From Archaeoglobus_B sp964471215 (GTDB taxonomy: Archaea > Halobacteriota > Archaeoglobi > Archaeoglobales > Archaeoglobaceae), in the NCBI GenBank assembly GCA_964471215.1, contig CAYYFC010000013.1, forward strand, positions 1-37,966: a DNA stretch of 37,966 nucleotides, read 5' to 3'. The position numbers and the translations under genes were made by a program. Below, one piece after another: positions 1 through 8,349 of this stretch; the stretch's first letter is position 1, and the number at the start of each line of letters is the position of its first letter. The notes beneath the pieces are model-generated. The model worked only from the letters and a program-made list of their open reading frames with translations, searched no databases and was not told where the DNA came from.

Positions 1-901
1 TTCAGCTTATATTCGAGCACGAACTGGAAAGTTCTACAGTTCCATTTTGACAATTTGCGGTTCAAGTCTTTGTTACCGTTAAGTATCCTGTCTTTAATGT
101 TTCTTAAATCTTCAAGAATTGCTCCATGCTTTATCGATACAAGCTCCCTAACAATTGTAGTGGTTATTTTATGCATTAAATCTCTTGCACGATTTCTTTC
201 CCTCTTTGAATACTTTTGCATTAACTTTTTAGCAGTTTTAGGTTTTGTTTTACTTAACTTCTGGATTCTTCTCCTCTTTTCCTCGTAAACTCTGTGGATA
301 TGATACAGTTCTTTTAAATCAAATCTGACAATTCTGCTGTTGATAAAACCTGTGATATTCGTTAAGTTCACATCGAAAGATGCATAATCTTTCGGTTTTA
401 TTAATTTAACTTTCTTCTTAAATGTTACAATCAGTTTGTTTTCGGTTAAAATTAATCCTCCAATTGAGTCATAATCCTTTGGCAGATAATCGAATTTTGC
501 TAAGTCAATTTCAAGATAACGTTTTCTTGGTTCTATTGTAATTACAATCTTACAGCTTACGACTTTAAATAGGGTTGTTTTGACGTAAACGGTCCTTTTA
601 GTTATTTCAGGTTTAGACTTTGCTTTACCTTGATTGTGTAACTTTATCCAACCCTAACTAATCCTATAACTGAATTAATAGCTGAATCTATGTAATGTTT
701 AGCGAATTTCCAGTTTCTTAATAATTTATCTCTTAATTCTTTTCTATCATTTTTGTTGAACTTTAAATGAGCTTTTCCTCTTTTGGAATATTTTACATGC
801 TTGAATATCTCATCTAATGCAGTTTTTCTTAGCTTGAAGTATTCTTCAATCAAATCTTTCGGTGCTGTTAATGGAACACTATAAGCTTTTATCACTTCCA
901 C
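1..901 (-). pseudogene. tnpB: TnpB-like RNA-guided nuclease (IS200/IS605 OrfB), frameshifted and cut by window edge
   Basis: The N-terminal 85 codons (901 down to 644) read a TnpB start, then stop. Shifting one base near 652-654 (a run of three C on the plus strand, where four would keep frame) restores a continuous reading to position 1. The restored frame contains the RuvC-like first aspartate (ASFDVNLTNITGF) and the glutamate motif (AILEDLRNIKDR); the third aspartate and any zinc ribbon lie outside the window. A single-base deletion in a G/C run is the simplest explanation: either recent decay or a sequencing error. It is divergent from the RHH mini-gene at 952 and shares a 50-bp promoter gap with it. 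TnpB proteins are omega-RNA-guided DNA nucleases that help IS200/IS605 elements persist. Confidence 0.85.
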
Positions 902-916
902 AATAGCACTTAAACG

Positions 917-931
917 TAAAAATTTATAAAC
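917..931. promoter_or_regulatory. Shared A/T box between tnpB and RHH mini-gene
   Basis: An AAAATTTATAAAC-like box lies almost midway between the divergent ATGs at 901 (minus) and 952 (plus), about 24 and 27 bp from them. This is the distance expected for an archaeal TATA box driving near-leaderless transcripts in both directions. Confidence 0.45.
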
Positions 932-951
932 TTTTCTACTTACTTACTGTT

Positions 952-1092
952 ATGAAGATGACAATTAAGATTGATGAAGAACTAGGAAGAAGATTTAGAG
1001 CTAAAGTCGTAGAGATTAAAGGAAATAAAAAAGGTGCTTTAAGCGAAGCAATTGAAGAAGCTATAAAATTGTGGTTGGAAAAATATGAATGA
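952..1092 (+). CDS. RHH-type mini-protein (46 aa), tnpB neighbour
   Basis: Small ORF starting MKMTIKIDEELGRRF and ending in a helix with LWLEKYE. The beta strand followed by two helices, with a GNKKGALSEAIEEAIKLWL second half, is the ribbon-helix-helix fold used by MetJ/Arc-type DNA-binding proteins, often antitoxins or autorepressors. A close paralogue (shared VKGNKKGA and EAI-EAI-LWL blocks) lies at 11311-11460, also beside a tnpB, which argues that both are real genes and belong to the mobile elements. Here it is divergent from tnpB rather than co-directional. It may repress the shared promoter; no toxin partner is visible. Confidence 0.75.
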   Translation: MKMTIKIDEELGRRFRAKVVEIKGNKKGALSEAIEEAIKLWLEKYE

Positions 1093-1256
1093 ATGTTTAC
1101 TAATGTATATCAATGTCTACCAAATCTTAAGCAGTTCCGCAAGGCACTTCAATTTAGGCAGGTGAAATAAAACCGAAAGTCCTTACAGTATTAATCCTAA
1201 ACATGAGGAAGAGGAAATTCAGATTATCTAAATCTATTTGAGATAGATAATAATAA
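1093..1256. other. Short intergenic stretch, no gene seen
   Basis: 164 bp between the RHH gene and the leuC stop. No convincing ORF, tRNA or stable hairpin was seen. It may contain one end of the tnpB-RHH element, but no terminal repeat could be defined because the other end is outside the window. Confidence 0.4.
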
Positions 1257-2510
1257 TTACTCATTTATGAACCTTCTTGGATCCGTTATCTCTCCTTTTA
1301 CAGCCGATGCTGCAACGGTTGCAGGAGATGCCAGATATATATACGCATTTGGATTTCCCATTCTACCCTTAAAATTTCTATTCTGGGTTGATATGCAGAC
1401 CTCTCCATCGGCCAGAACGCCCATGTGGATTCCAACACACGGACCACATCCAGGCGGTGCTATGGTTCCTCCAGCTTCAACAATAGTTTCTATGTACCCA
1501 AGCCTCAAGGCCTTTAGGTAAATCTCCCTGCTTGCCGGAACAACTATCAACCTTACTTCGCTGTGAACCCTTCTGTTCTTTAATATCCTTGCAGCTATTT
1601 CGAGATCGGAAAGTCTACCGTTTGTGCATGTACCTATAAATGCCTGATCTACCTTAATACCTTCAACATCGCTTACTTCAACTACGTTATCAACGCTGTG
1701 AGGTTTTGCCACCATCGGTTCTATATCTGCATCGAAGTAAAACTCCTTTTCATATTCTGCATTCTCATCCGGCTTTATTTCTTTAAATCTTTTTTCTCTC
1801 CCTCTTTCTGCTAAATACTCCCTAGTTACCCTATCGGTTTTAAAAAGTCCAACCTTTGCCCCGCATTCAACTGCCATGTTTGCAATCGTGAATCTATCAT
1901 CCATGCTCATGGAATCCACGGTTTCACCGTGGAACTCCAACGCCTTGTAAGTCGCACCATCCGCCTTAAGCTTACCGATTATGTAGAGCATTATGTCCTT
2001 CGAATAGACACCCTTTGGCATATCACCGCATATCTCTATTCTGAACGATTCAGGTACCCTAAACCAGTTCTTACCCAAAACAATTGAAATTGCTATATCG
2101 GTTGAACCCATACCTGTTGCAAATGCTCCAAGAGCGCCACATGTGCACGTATGACTATCTGCTCCCACAACGAGATCCCCTGGATTTACGTATCTTTCAA
2201 CCATTATCTGATGTATTATCCCCTCACCAACGGGGTTGAAATCAGCACCTATTTCCCTTGCGAATTCCATTATCATCTTCTGATCATTACTGAGCTCTCT
2301 TCTCGGTGAAGGGGCAGCGTGGTCTATAAAGAAATGCGTGATCTTAGATGCTTTTATCTCCCTCTTTAATTCCCTTATCCTCTTTATTGCAAGTGGAGCG
2401 GTTCCATCTTGCAGGGCTATATGGTCTATTTTAGCAACAACGATGTCTCCAGCGTATACATCTCTTCCGCTCTTATCGCTTAATATCTTTTCGGCTATAG
2501 TCTTCGCCAT
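1257..2510 (-). CDS. leuC: 3-isopropylmalate dehydratase / homoaconitase large subunit
   Basis: Aconitase-superfamily [4Fe-4S] dehydratase large subunit, about 417 aa, the normal size of the archaeal LeuC/HacA form. It catalyses the isomerisation of 2- to 3-isopropylmalate (leucine pathway) or a homologous acid, with a separate small subunit not present here. Seen: DSHTCTCGALGAFATGMGSTD near residue 120, and cluster-ligand cysteines in GTCTNGR (about 298) and PGCGPC (about 358 and 361). An in-frame GTG at 2519 would add three residues, but ATG 2510 (MAKTIAEKIL) matches the family and lies about 23 bp from the centre of the A/T box at 2528-2537, so I prefer it. Substrate (isopropylmalate or homoaconitate) cannot be fixed from sequence alone. 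Confidence 0.93.
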   Translation of the reverse strand: MAKTIAEKILSDKSGRDVYAGDIVVAKIDHIALQDGTAPLAIKRIRELKREIKASKITHFFIDHAAPSPRRELSNDQKMIMEFAREIGADFNPVGEGIIHQIMVERYVNPGDLVVGADSHTCTCGALGAFATGMGSTDIAISIVLGKNWFRVPESFRIEICGDMPKGVYSKDIMLYIIGKLKADGATYKALEFHGETVDSMSMDDRFTIANMAVECGAKVGLFKTDRVTREYLAERGREKRFKEIKPDENAEYEKEFYFDADIEPMVAKPHSVDNVVEVSDVEGIKVDQAFIGTCTNGRLSDLEIAARILKNRRVHSEVRLIVVPASREIYLKALRLGYIETIVEAGGTIAPPGCGPCVGIHMGVLADGEVCISTQNRNFKGRMGNPNAYIYLASPATVAASAVKGEITDPRRFINE

Positions 2511-2527
2511 ATTCGACACTATGTTCG

Positions 2528-2537
2528 ATATATTTAT
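2528..2537. promoter_or_regulatory. Bidirectional A/T box for leuC and nurA
   Basis: ATATATTTAT on plus reads ATAAATATAT on minus. It lies about 23 bp from the leuC ATG (2510) and about 29 bp from the nurA ATG (2562), so both transcripts would start at or very near the start codon. Confidence 0.5.
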
Positions 2538-2561
2538 CTTTTTCAGAATTCAGTTTTATCG

Positions 2562-3449
2562 ATGGATGACGTGTTTGAGGGAAGCATAATCGAAAACATG
2601 GATAGATTTAAAGAGTTGTTGAGGAAGTACAACGAAAGGATAATTGAGATTAAGAAAAGGGTTGCGGGAAAACTCGATAAGATTTTGGAGATAAAAAAGG
2701 TTGAGATGTGTGAAAAGTGGCATTTAAAGGTTTTAAAAGGAAAAAGGGTTGTAGGAGTTGATGGAAGTCAGATTTCTCCTTTTAAAGAACTCGGAATACC
2801 TATAGGTCTTGTCCAGTCAGCCTTGATATGGATAAAGCATGGAGAAGGTTTATTTGGTAAGAGATACAGAACAAAAATCGTGGAAATTGACGAAAACATA
2901 GATTTCAAGAGATTTCAGCTGGAAACAGAAATGCTTCTCGAAGAGATGAATGGTGAGAGCTGGTTGTTTTTCGACGGAGCTCTAATTCCGTATTTCGAGG
3001 GTTTAAGGAATGATGTAGCAAGGATTGTTGAGAGGATAGTAAAAGAGAGTGAAAGAACAGGGACACCTGTTATAGGATATATAGATAAGAGTTTTTCGAG
3101 AGATATAGCCAAGAGGATGGGGATAGACTTGTACGACATATACATACTGGACATGGATGATCTCTCATACACGCAGCCGATCGACTACAGGTTAAACATA
3201 TGCTTCTCTTATATAAAGATAGCAGGGACTCCGGTGAGAATCGAGTTCCCGTGCTGGATGAGGGAAATTCATGATGATGTGATAAGAGTTGTCATGGCAG
3301 AGTGCATGCTGGGAAAAACAAGGGCTTATCCTTATATACTGGAGAGGGCCCACAGCTACTCTTTAATAGATTCAAAGACAAGGGAAAATCTTATGAAGGC
3401 TATAAAAAGCAGCAGTATATCCTTTAAATGGATAAGTAAAATGATGTAG
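2562..3449 (+). CDS. nurA: NurA-domain nuclease
   Basis: 295 aa. The NurA family comprises RNase H-like 5'-3' nucleases that resect DNA ends with the HerA helicase and Mre11-Rad50. Seen: the signature VVGVDGSQ near residue 63-70 with the first metal-binding aspartate, a second acidic strand WLFFDGAL (about 134-141), and an IGYIDKS strand near 171. The N-terminal 50 residues form a charged helix. HerA, Mre11 and Rad50 are not adjacent, so this is either the sole NurA encoded away from its partners or an orphan paralogue. Followed after 63 bp by the TatD-like gene. Confidence 0.82.
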   Translation: MDDVFEGSIIENMDRFKELLRKYNERIIEIKKRVAGKLDKILEIKKVEMCEKWHLKVLKGKRVVGVDGSQISPFKELGIPIGLVQSALIWIKHGEGLFGKRYRTKIVEIDENIDFKRFQLETEMLLEEMNGESWLFFDGALIPYFEGLRNDVARIVERIVKESERTGTPVIGYIDKSFSRDIAKRMGIDLYDIYILDMDDLSYTQPIDYRLNICFSYIKIAGTPVRIEFPCWMREIHDDVIRVVMAECMLGKTRAYPYILERAHSYSLIDSKTRENLMKAIKSSSISFKWISKMM

Positions 3450-3512
3450 ATACATGAACTGCATGAAGTTTGTCTAATTTAAAATGAGATCAACACATGA
3501 GAGGTGTTAAAC

Positions 3513-4337
3513 ATGGTAATAACGGATAACCACATGCACATATACAATTATTTAAGATTTAAGGCTCTGGAACAGTTCAAAAACGCAGGAGGAACTCATG
3601 TATTTCTTGTATCCCTTACAAGCACATGCTACGGTATCAGGCCGACAAAAGCAGAGGATTTCGAAAAGATATTTAGATATCATATAAACATCGTTAAGAA
3701 GGCGAACAGAATTGTTAAAGCGTTCGCAGTGCTTGGGGTTCATCCAGCGGAGATAACCATAATTGGAAGCAGAATTGGATTTGAAAAAGCAGCTGAAATA
3801 ATGAAGTCAGCTCTGGAGATCGCGGGTAAGTTTGTGGAAAACGGAGATGCTGTGGCGATAAAAAGTGGCAGACCTCATTACAGGGTTTCAAAGGAGGTAT
3901 GGGATTTGAGCAATGAAGTAATGATGCATGCTTTTACAGTTGCTAAGGATGTTGGATGTGCCGTTCAGCTGCATACGGAGACTTATACCTATGAAGGCTT
4001 AAAGGAGATAGCGGATATGGCAGACAGAGTCGGTATAAAGAGATTCAAGATTGTTAAACATTTTTCTCCTCCAAGAATTAAGGAGTTTGAGAGTATAGGC
4101 ATTTTTCCATCGGTTATCTGTTTAAACGACTATGCGCTGAGCGCTGCCAAGGAGGGTGATAGATTCGTTCTTGAAACTGATTACATAGACGACAGATCTA
4201 GACCAGGAGCTGTTCTGGGACCAAAAACTGTTCCAAGAAAGGTTAAGGAGTTGCTGAAACAAGGTTTCGATGAGGATTTCATATACAAGATATGTGTAGA
4301 GAACATAGAAAAAATATACGATATAAATATATTGTAG
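3513..4337 (+). CDS. TatD-family metal-dependent hydrolase
   Basis: Amidohydrolase-fold protein, about 274 aa. Seen in order: DNHMHI (metal-binding HxH), GVHPAE, QLHTET, KHFSPP and ETDYIDD, the five motifs of the archaeal TatD-related branch. TatD proteins are Mg-dependent 3'-5' exonucleases or related hydrolases; the substrate of this archaeal subgroup is not known to me. A GTG at 3504 would add three residues, but GAGGTG at 3501-3506 is a good Shine-Dalgarno sequence six bases before ATG 3513, so the ATG is chosen. Confidence 0.85.
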   Translation: MVITDNHMHIYNYLRFKALEQFKNAGGTHVFLVSLTSTCYGIRPTKAEDFEKIFRYHINIVKKANRIVKAFAVLGVHPAEITIIGSRIGFEKAAEIMKSALEIAGKFVENGDAVAIKSGRPHYRVSKEVWDLSNEVMMHAFTVAKDVGCAVQLHTETYTYEGLKEIADMADRVGIKRFKIVKHFSPPRIKEFESIGIFPSVICLNDYALSAAKEGDRFVLETDYIDDRSRPGAVLGPKTVPRKVKELLKQGFDEDFIYKICVENIEKIYDINIL

Positions 4338-4395
4338 GATAAATATATTGTAAGGATAGGTAAGGTTAAAGAGCCGATCGTAGAGATTTGAAGAT

Positions 4396-4956
4396 ATGAG
4401 GATAAGGTGGCTGGGGAATTCGTGCGTTGAGATATTCGAGGATAAACACATAGTTATCGACCCAAATTATCTCGTAAAGCCAGAAAAGGGAATAGATTAT
4501 GTACTAGTTACACATGAACACTCAGATCACATAGATGTTGAAAAGCTGAGGGAATTGGATTACAAGAATTTGATAGCACCGAAATTCGTTCTTAAAGAAT
4601 TCAATTTGGAGGGTATAGTTGCAGAGGTCGGAAAAGAGATAGAGGGGATAAAGATACTTGAGAGTTGGTGCTGGAAGGCTGTGGAATCCGTCAGTTACTA
4701 TTACAGAGGAGCCCTTCACTCGGGAGATTCCTCAAAATTCCCAGATGTTGAAGATGTCAGGGTTGTATTCACGGCATGCTTCCCCGATTTCTACGATGAG
4801 TACGTAGCGGAGATGATGAGACTAAAACCCGAACTAGTCATACCAATTCACTACAAGGAAGAAAAGGTTAAGAATGCAGAGGGTCTTAAAGAAAAGCTTG
4901 AAGAGGTTGGGATTAAATGCAGAATACTGAGGGTAGGCGAAACGATAGAGATCTAG
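4396..4956 (+). CDS. Metallo-beta-lactamase-fold hydrolase
   Basis: 186 aa, a compact member of the UPF0173/UlaG-like branch of the MBL superfamily. Seen: MRIRWLGNSC start, the metal motif THEHSDHID (about 36-44), HSGDS in the middle (metal-bridging aspartate) and IPIHY near residue 150 (last histidine). No signal peptide. The substrate is unknown. Its 3' end overlaps the aor stop by four bases, tail to tail. Confidence 0.85.
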   Translation: MRIRWLGNSCVEIFEDKHIVIDPNYLVKPEKGIDYVLVTHEHSDHIDVEKLRELDYKNLIAPKFVLKEFNLEGIVAEVGKEIEGIKILESWCWKAVESVSYYYRGALHSGDSSKFPDVEDVRVVFTACFPDFYDEYVAEMMRLKPELVIPIHYKEEKVKNAEGLKEKLEEVGIKCRILRVGETIEI

Positions 4957-6683
4957 GAAACTACGTATTTTTCTTTCCAGTACTTCAAAGCTCTTTTAAT
5001 GTACTCCTCGTTCAACCTTCCATGCATGCACTCGGTCTCGAGAATTCTCTTCGGTATTCTTAGGCTATCAACGTCGAATCCCATCTTAACCTTAAGTCTT
5101 ATCTTCTCCTTGTATATCCTCCTACCCTTTTCCATAAGCTCGTCCTCGCTCGTCTCAATTCCCAGTGGCTTAAAGGCCTTGACGACGAGTTCGGGCTTAT
5201 ATACCCCCCTGGCAAAAAAGCATACAACTAGGCTTGAAAGTACCTGTCTCCACTGCTCCTCCTTAACGAGTCTATCAACTATCTCCTCCGGCTTTACATC
5301 TCCCCCTATCTTTTGATCCAGAGCATAACCAGCGTTGTCCAGATGACTGTGTCTGAGTCCTATCAGGTAACCTATGTGTGTTGCATAACCTACATGGTAC
5401 CCGGGCATTTCGTTTTTACCAAAGGCTAGGGCGAAATCCTTACCACCGTATACATCGGAAGCTTTCTCAACTCCCTGAGCCAGGATCCTATAGAATTCAT
5501 TCGGCTGTTTTACTATATAGTCTATAGCCTCCATGTAGCCCTTGAAATCACCGAATTTCAAGTCGACTATAGTTTCGTCTTTCGAGACCAAATTCCTTTC
5601 AAGGGCTTCGGTTGCCCAGGCCAGACATACACCGGTTGACATCGCATCCAAACCGTAATATTCTACCCTGTGTATGAGTCTAAGCAGACCATCCCTGTCC
5701 CCAACACCTAGCATCGATCCCAGTGAATATATGAGCTCGTAATCGTAGGAGATCATTATCGTTTTGTAGAAATAGGGCTCCCCCTCGTATGGTATTCTAA
5801 GTGTTGCAAGGTGTATACAGGCAATTGGGCAATGACTGCACGCGATCCTCCTTCCCAAATTGAATTCAGCAAATGCCTCTCCACTTATATCATCAGTACC
5901 CTCAAAGGTCGTAGATTTCAGATTTCTCGTAGGTAAGGCCTTTATAACGTTTAAAGGCTTCACGTTTACGGCGGTACCGAGCAGATGATACTTCTTCATT
6001 GCATCGGATTCCAATGACAGTTTCAGAATTTCCCTGTAGATCTCATTGTACCCTGCTTTATCCCTAACCTTAAAACCTCCCCTACCTATCACAACCAGAG
6101 CCTTTAGGTTCTTGCTACCAAACACAGCACCGAGACCCATTCTTCCGAAGTGTCTGTAGGTCTCAGTTGTAACGCATGCAAATCTTACAAGCCTTTCACC
6201 TCCTCCCCCTATTCTCATAACGGTTCTTATACCTCTTCCCCCCTCCTTTTCTGCTATTATCCTTCCAACTATCAGCGAATCTGCTATTCCCCATATGACC
6301 CTTGCATCCTTGAAATATACCTTATCGTTATCGATTACGATGTAAACAGGTTTTTTGCTCCTCCCCTTAATAACTACTGCTCCGTATCCAGCATTAGCAA
6401 TTGCAACAGCTGTTCTTCCACCCGCGTGACTTTCTCCGAGATTTCCCGTTAATGGACTCTTAAACATAGCTACCGTTTTTGATGCAAGCGGATATGCTGG
6501 TGTGAAGGGACCCCTTGCAAACACTATTACGTTTTCTTCGCTTAGAGGATCGACATTGGGATCAAGCTCCTCTTTAAGGAGCTGAACTGCTACACCAGTT
6601 CCACCTATCCACTCCTCAAACAGATCCCTTCTGTCCTCAACCTCATACCTATATCTGGACAGATCTATCTTTAAAACCCTCAA
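4953..6683 (-). CDS. aor: Tungsten aldehyde:ferredoxin oxidoreductase
   Basis: 576 aa, AOR family; oxidises aldehydes to acids and reduces ferredoxin using a tungsten-bispterin and one [4Fe-4S] cluster. Seen: N-terminal pterin-binding domain with WIGGTGVA and LTGNLGESHAGGR, RMGLGAVFGSKNLKAL, cluster motif CSHCPIAC (CxxCxxxC) and a later cysteine in VVCFFARGVY as the probable fourth ligand. The start is TTG, overlapping the ferredoxin stop by four bases; GGAGGTGGAG lies just upstream and no ATG start fits the family N-terminus. Co-transcribed with the polyferredoxin, its likely electron acceptor. The natural aldehyde cannot be told from sequence. Confidence 0.93.
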   Translation of the reverse strand: MRVLKIDLSRYRYEVEDRRDLFEEWIGGTGVAVQLLKEELDPNVDPLSEENVIVFARGPFTPAYPLASKTVAMFKSPLTGNLGESHAGGRTAVAIANAGYGAVVIKGRSKKPVYIVIDNDKVYFKDARVIWGIADSLIVGRIIAEKEGGRGIRTVMRIGGGGERLVRFACVTTETYRHFGRMGLGAVFGSKNLKALVVIGRGGFKVRDKAGYNEIYREILKLSLESDAMKKYHLLGTAVNVKPLNVIKALPTRNLKSTTFEGTDDISGEAFAEFNLGRRIACSHCPIACIHLATLRIPYEGEPYFYKTIMISYDYELIYSLGSMLGVGDRDGLLRLIHRVEYYGLDAMSTGVCLAWATEALERNLVSKDETIVDLKFGDFKGYMEAIDYIVKQPNEFYRILAQGVEKASDVYGGKDFALAFGKNEMPGYHVGYATHIGYLIGLRHSHLDNAGYALDQKIGGDVKPEEIVDRLVKEEQWRQVLSSLVVCFFARGVYKPELVVKAFKPLGIETSEDELMEKGRRIYKEKIRLKVKMGFDVDSLRIPKRILETECMHGRLNEEYIKRALKYWKEKYVVS

Positions 6684-7087
6684 AAGGCCTCCACCTCCTC
6701 ATATGCAAGAACTCCGTGAGGACAGAACTTCGCGCAGTATCCACAGTGTATGCATACCGCCGGCTTTCCATCCGATCTCCTGAATATGGCACCTATCATA
6801 CAGGCATCTATACAGTTACCGCATCCTATGCACAGCTCCTCCCTGAATATAACCCCTCCTGCCTTTTTCTGAACAAGCGCGTTGGTAGGGCATACCTGAA
6901 CGCATGGAGCTTCTTTGCATGCCCTGCAGAAGATTACAGTTGCACCTCTCTCAAATCCACTCAAGCTGACAGGGAGAATTGCTGAGTAATCGTTTCCTAT
7001 AATTCCCCTTCTGCTTGAACATGCAAACATGCACAATCCACAACCAACGCACTTTTCTATATCCTTTATCACTAGTCTTTTTGGCAT
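6680..7087 (-). CDS. Four-cluster ferredoxin subunit partnering AOR
   Basis: 135 aa with sixteen cysteines in four ferredoxin motifs: CVGCGLCMFAC, CRACKEAPCVQVC, CIGCGNCIDAC and CIHCGYCAKFC. This predicts four [4Fe-4S] clusters, as in HycB/AorB-like electron-transfer subunits. It precedes aor with a four-base overlap, so the two are translationally coupled, and it probably carries electrons from the tungsten site to soluble ferredoxin. ATG 7087 lies about 20 bp from an A/T box shared with dapB. Confidence 0.9.
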   Translation of the reverse strand: MPKRLVIKDIEKCVGCGLCMFACSSRRGIIGNDYSAILPVSLSGFERGATVIFCRACKEAPCVQVCPTNALVQKKAGGVIFREELCIGCGNCIDACMIGAIFRRSDGKPAVCIHCGYCAKFCPHGVLAYEEVEAF

Positions 7088-7100
7088 AGATCAAAATATC

Positions 7101-7114
7101 TTTTAAACTTATAA
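7101..7114. promoter_or_regulatory. Bidirectional A/T box, ferredoxin-aor / dapB
   Basis: TTTTAAACTTATAA sits midway in the 40-bp gap between ATGs at 7087 (minus) and 7128 (plus), about 20 bp from each. It is probably used in both directions, with leaderless or near-leaderless messages. Confidence 0.45.
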
Positions 7115-7127
7115 CATTATCGCTATT

Positions 7128-7910
7128 ATGGTCAGAGTAGCAGTTGCGGGTGCAGCAGGTAGGATGGGTAGACTTATGGTTCAGAACATAGTTAACGACG
7201 GAGAACTGGAACTCGTACAGGCATTTGATATAAGGGAAATAGGAAGAGATGCTGGAGAACTGGCAGGTGTCGGGAGGACTGATGTTAAAATAATTCATGC
7301 AAGGGACATGATGGATTTTCTTGACGCTGAAGTTCTTGTCGACTTTACAACTGCTGAAGGGGCAGTTGAAAACATAAGGGTTGCATCCGAAAAAGGTGTA
7401 AAACTTGTTGTAGGTACAACGGGATTTACAGAAGATCACTGGAAGAAGATCAGGGAATACTGCTCAAGAGTCCCTGCAGTTATATCACCAAATTTCAGTA
7501 TAGGTGTAAACGTATTCTGGAAACTGATAGAATTTGCGATAAGATATCTGAGGGATTACGACATAGAAATACTCGAGATGCATCACAGGTTTAAAAAGGA
7601 TGCACCCAGCGGTACGGCACTCAAGATGGCCGAGATAATTAGGAATTATCTCGGGGACAGAGAGTTGGTATTCGGTAGAAAAGGTGTTTGTCCGAGAAGG
7701 GATGAGATAGGTGTATTTGCGATAAGAGGTGGGGATATAGTGGGTGAGCATACGATATTCTTCATAGGAATGGGTGAAAGGATAGAAATCGTTCACAGGG
7801 CTCTGAGCAGACAGGCATTTGCGAACGGAGCCATAAGAGCTATTAAATGGATATCAAAGGTAGATAAACCTGGAATATACAGTATGGATGATGTGCTGGG
7901 GTTCAAATGA
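7128..7910 (+). CDS. dapB: 4-hydroxy-tetrahydrodipicolinate reductase
   Basis: 260 aa, usual DapB length. Reduces the DapA product to tetrahydrodipicolinate in lysine biosynthesis. Seen: nucleotide-binding GAAGRMGRL near residue 8-16, VVGTTGFTEDHW, the active-site block EMHHRFKKDAPSGTAL with the catalytic histidine pair and lysine, and IRGGDIVGEHTIFF toward the C-terminus. dapA and other lysine genes are not adjacent. Confidence 0.95.
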   Translation: MVRVAVAGAAGRMGRLMVQNIVNDGELELVQAFDIREIGRDAGELAGVGRTDVKIIHARDMMDFLDAEVLVDFTTAEGAVENIRVASEKGVKLVVGTTGFTEDHWKKIREYCSRVPAVISPNFSIGVNVFWKLIEFAIRYLRDYDIEILEMHHRFKKDAPSGTALKMAEIIRNYLGDRELVFGRKGVCPRRDEIGVFAIRGGDIVGEHTIFFIGMGERIEIVHRALSRQAFANGAIRAIKWISKVDKPGIYSMDDVLGFK

Positions 7911-8066
7911 TCACAAATCCTCGATAAAATGATTAATCATGAAATAAAAGTAAAGCTCAAGCACTTCTATTTTTATTTCAATATTAATATGTCCTGTCTA
8001 CCAGTATTTTTGTATTTAAGCTTTAAACATAAGTTTAACGTACTTGATATAGTCACTTTTGAAGAT

Positions 8067-8111
8067 AAAAATTTATATACTTCCCATATCAGATAATATT
8101 GGTTGAGGTGA
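8067..8111 (+). promoter_or_regulatory. Histone gene promoter and Shine-Dalgarno
   Basis: TATA-type box AAAATTTATATA at 8067-8078, predicted start site near 8100, and GAGGTGA at 8105-8111 followed by ATG at 8117. This is one of the few genes here with a clear TATA box plus a strong ribosome binding site, consistent with high expression. The 206-bp gap after dapB otherwise shows only A/T-rich sequence. Confidence 0.65.
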
Positions 8112-8116
8112 ACTGA

Positions 8117-8320
8117 ATGGTTGAGTTACCACTTGCACCAATAGATAGGTTGATAAGAAGGGCCGGTGCGGAAAGGGTTAGTGCAGAAGCTGTAGAAAAG
8201 CTTGCTGAAATACTTGAAGAAACTGCAATTAATATAGCGAGAAAAGCTGTTGAAGTTGCGAAGCATGCAGGAAGAAAAACCGTAAAAGTTGACGACATAA
8301 AGCTTGCAGCTAAATACTAA
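8117..8320 (+). CDS. Archaeal histone (HMf/HpyA type)
   Basis: 67 aa histone fold: helix 1 LPLAPIDRLIRRAGAERVS, long helix 2 with AVEKLAEILEETAINIARKAVEVAKHAG, loop RKTVKVDD, helix 3 IKLAAKY. It has the size of HMf-type histones that dimerise and wrap DNA, without tails. Conserved RKTV and DDIKLA loop residues are present. The strong SD and TATA box suggest abundant expression. Confidence 0.96.
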   Translation: MVELPLAPIDRLIRRAGAERVSAEAVEKLAEILEETAINIARKAVEVAKHAGRKTVKVDDIKLAAKY

Positions 8321-8349
8321 ATCCTAAATAAATATTATTTTTAATTTTT

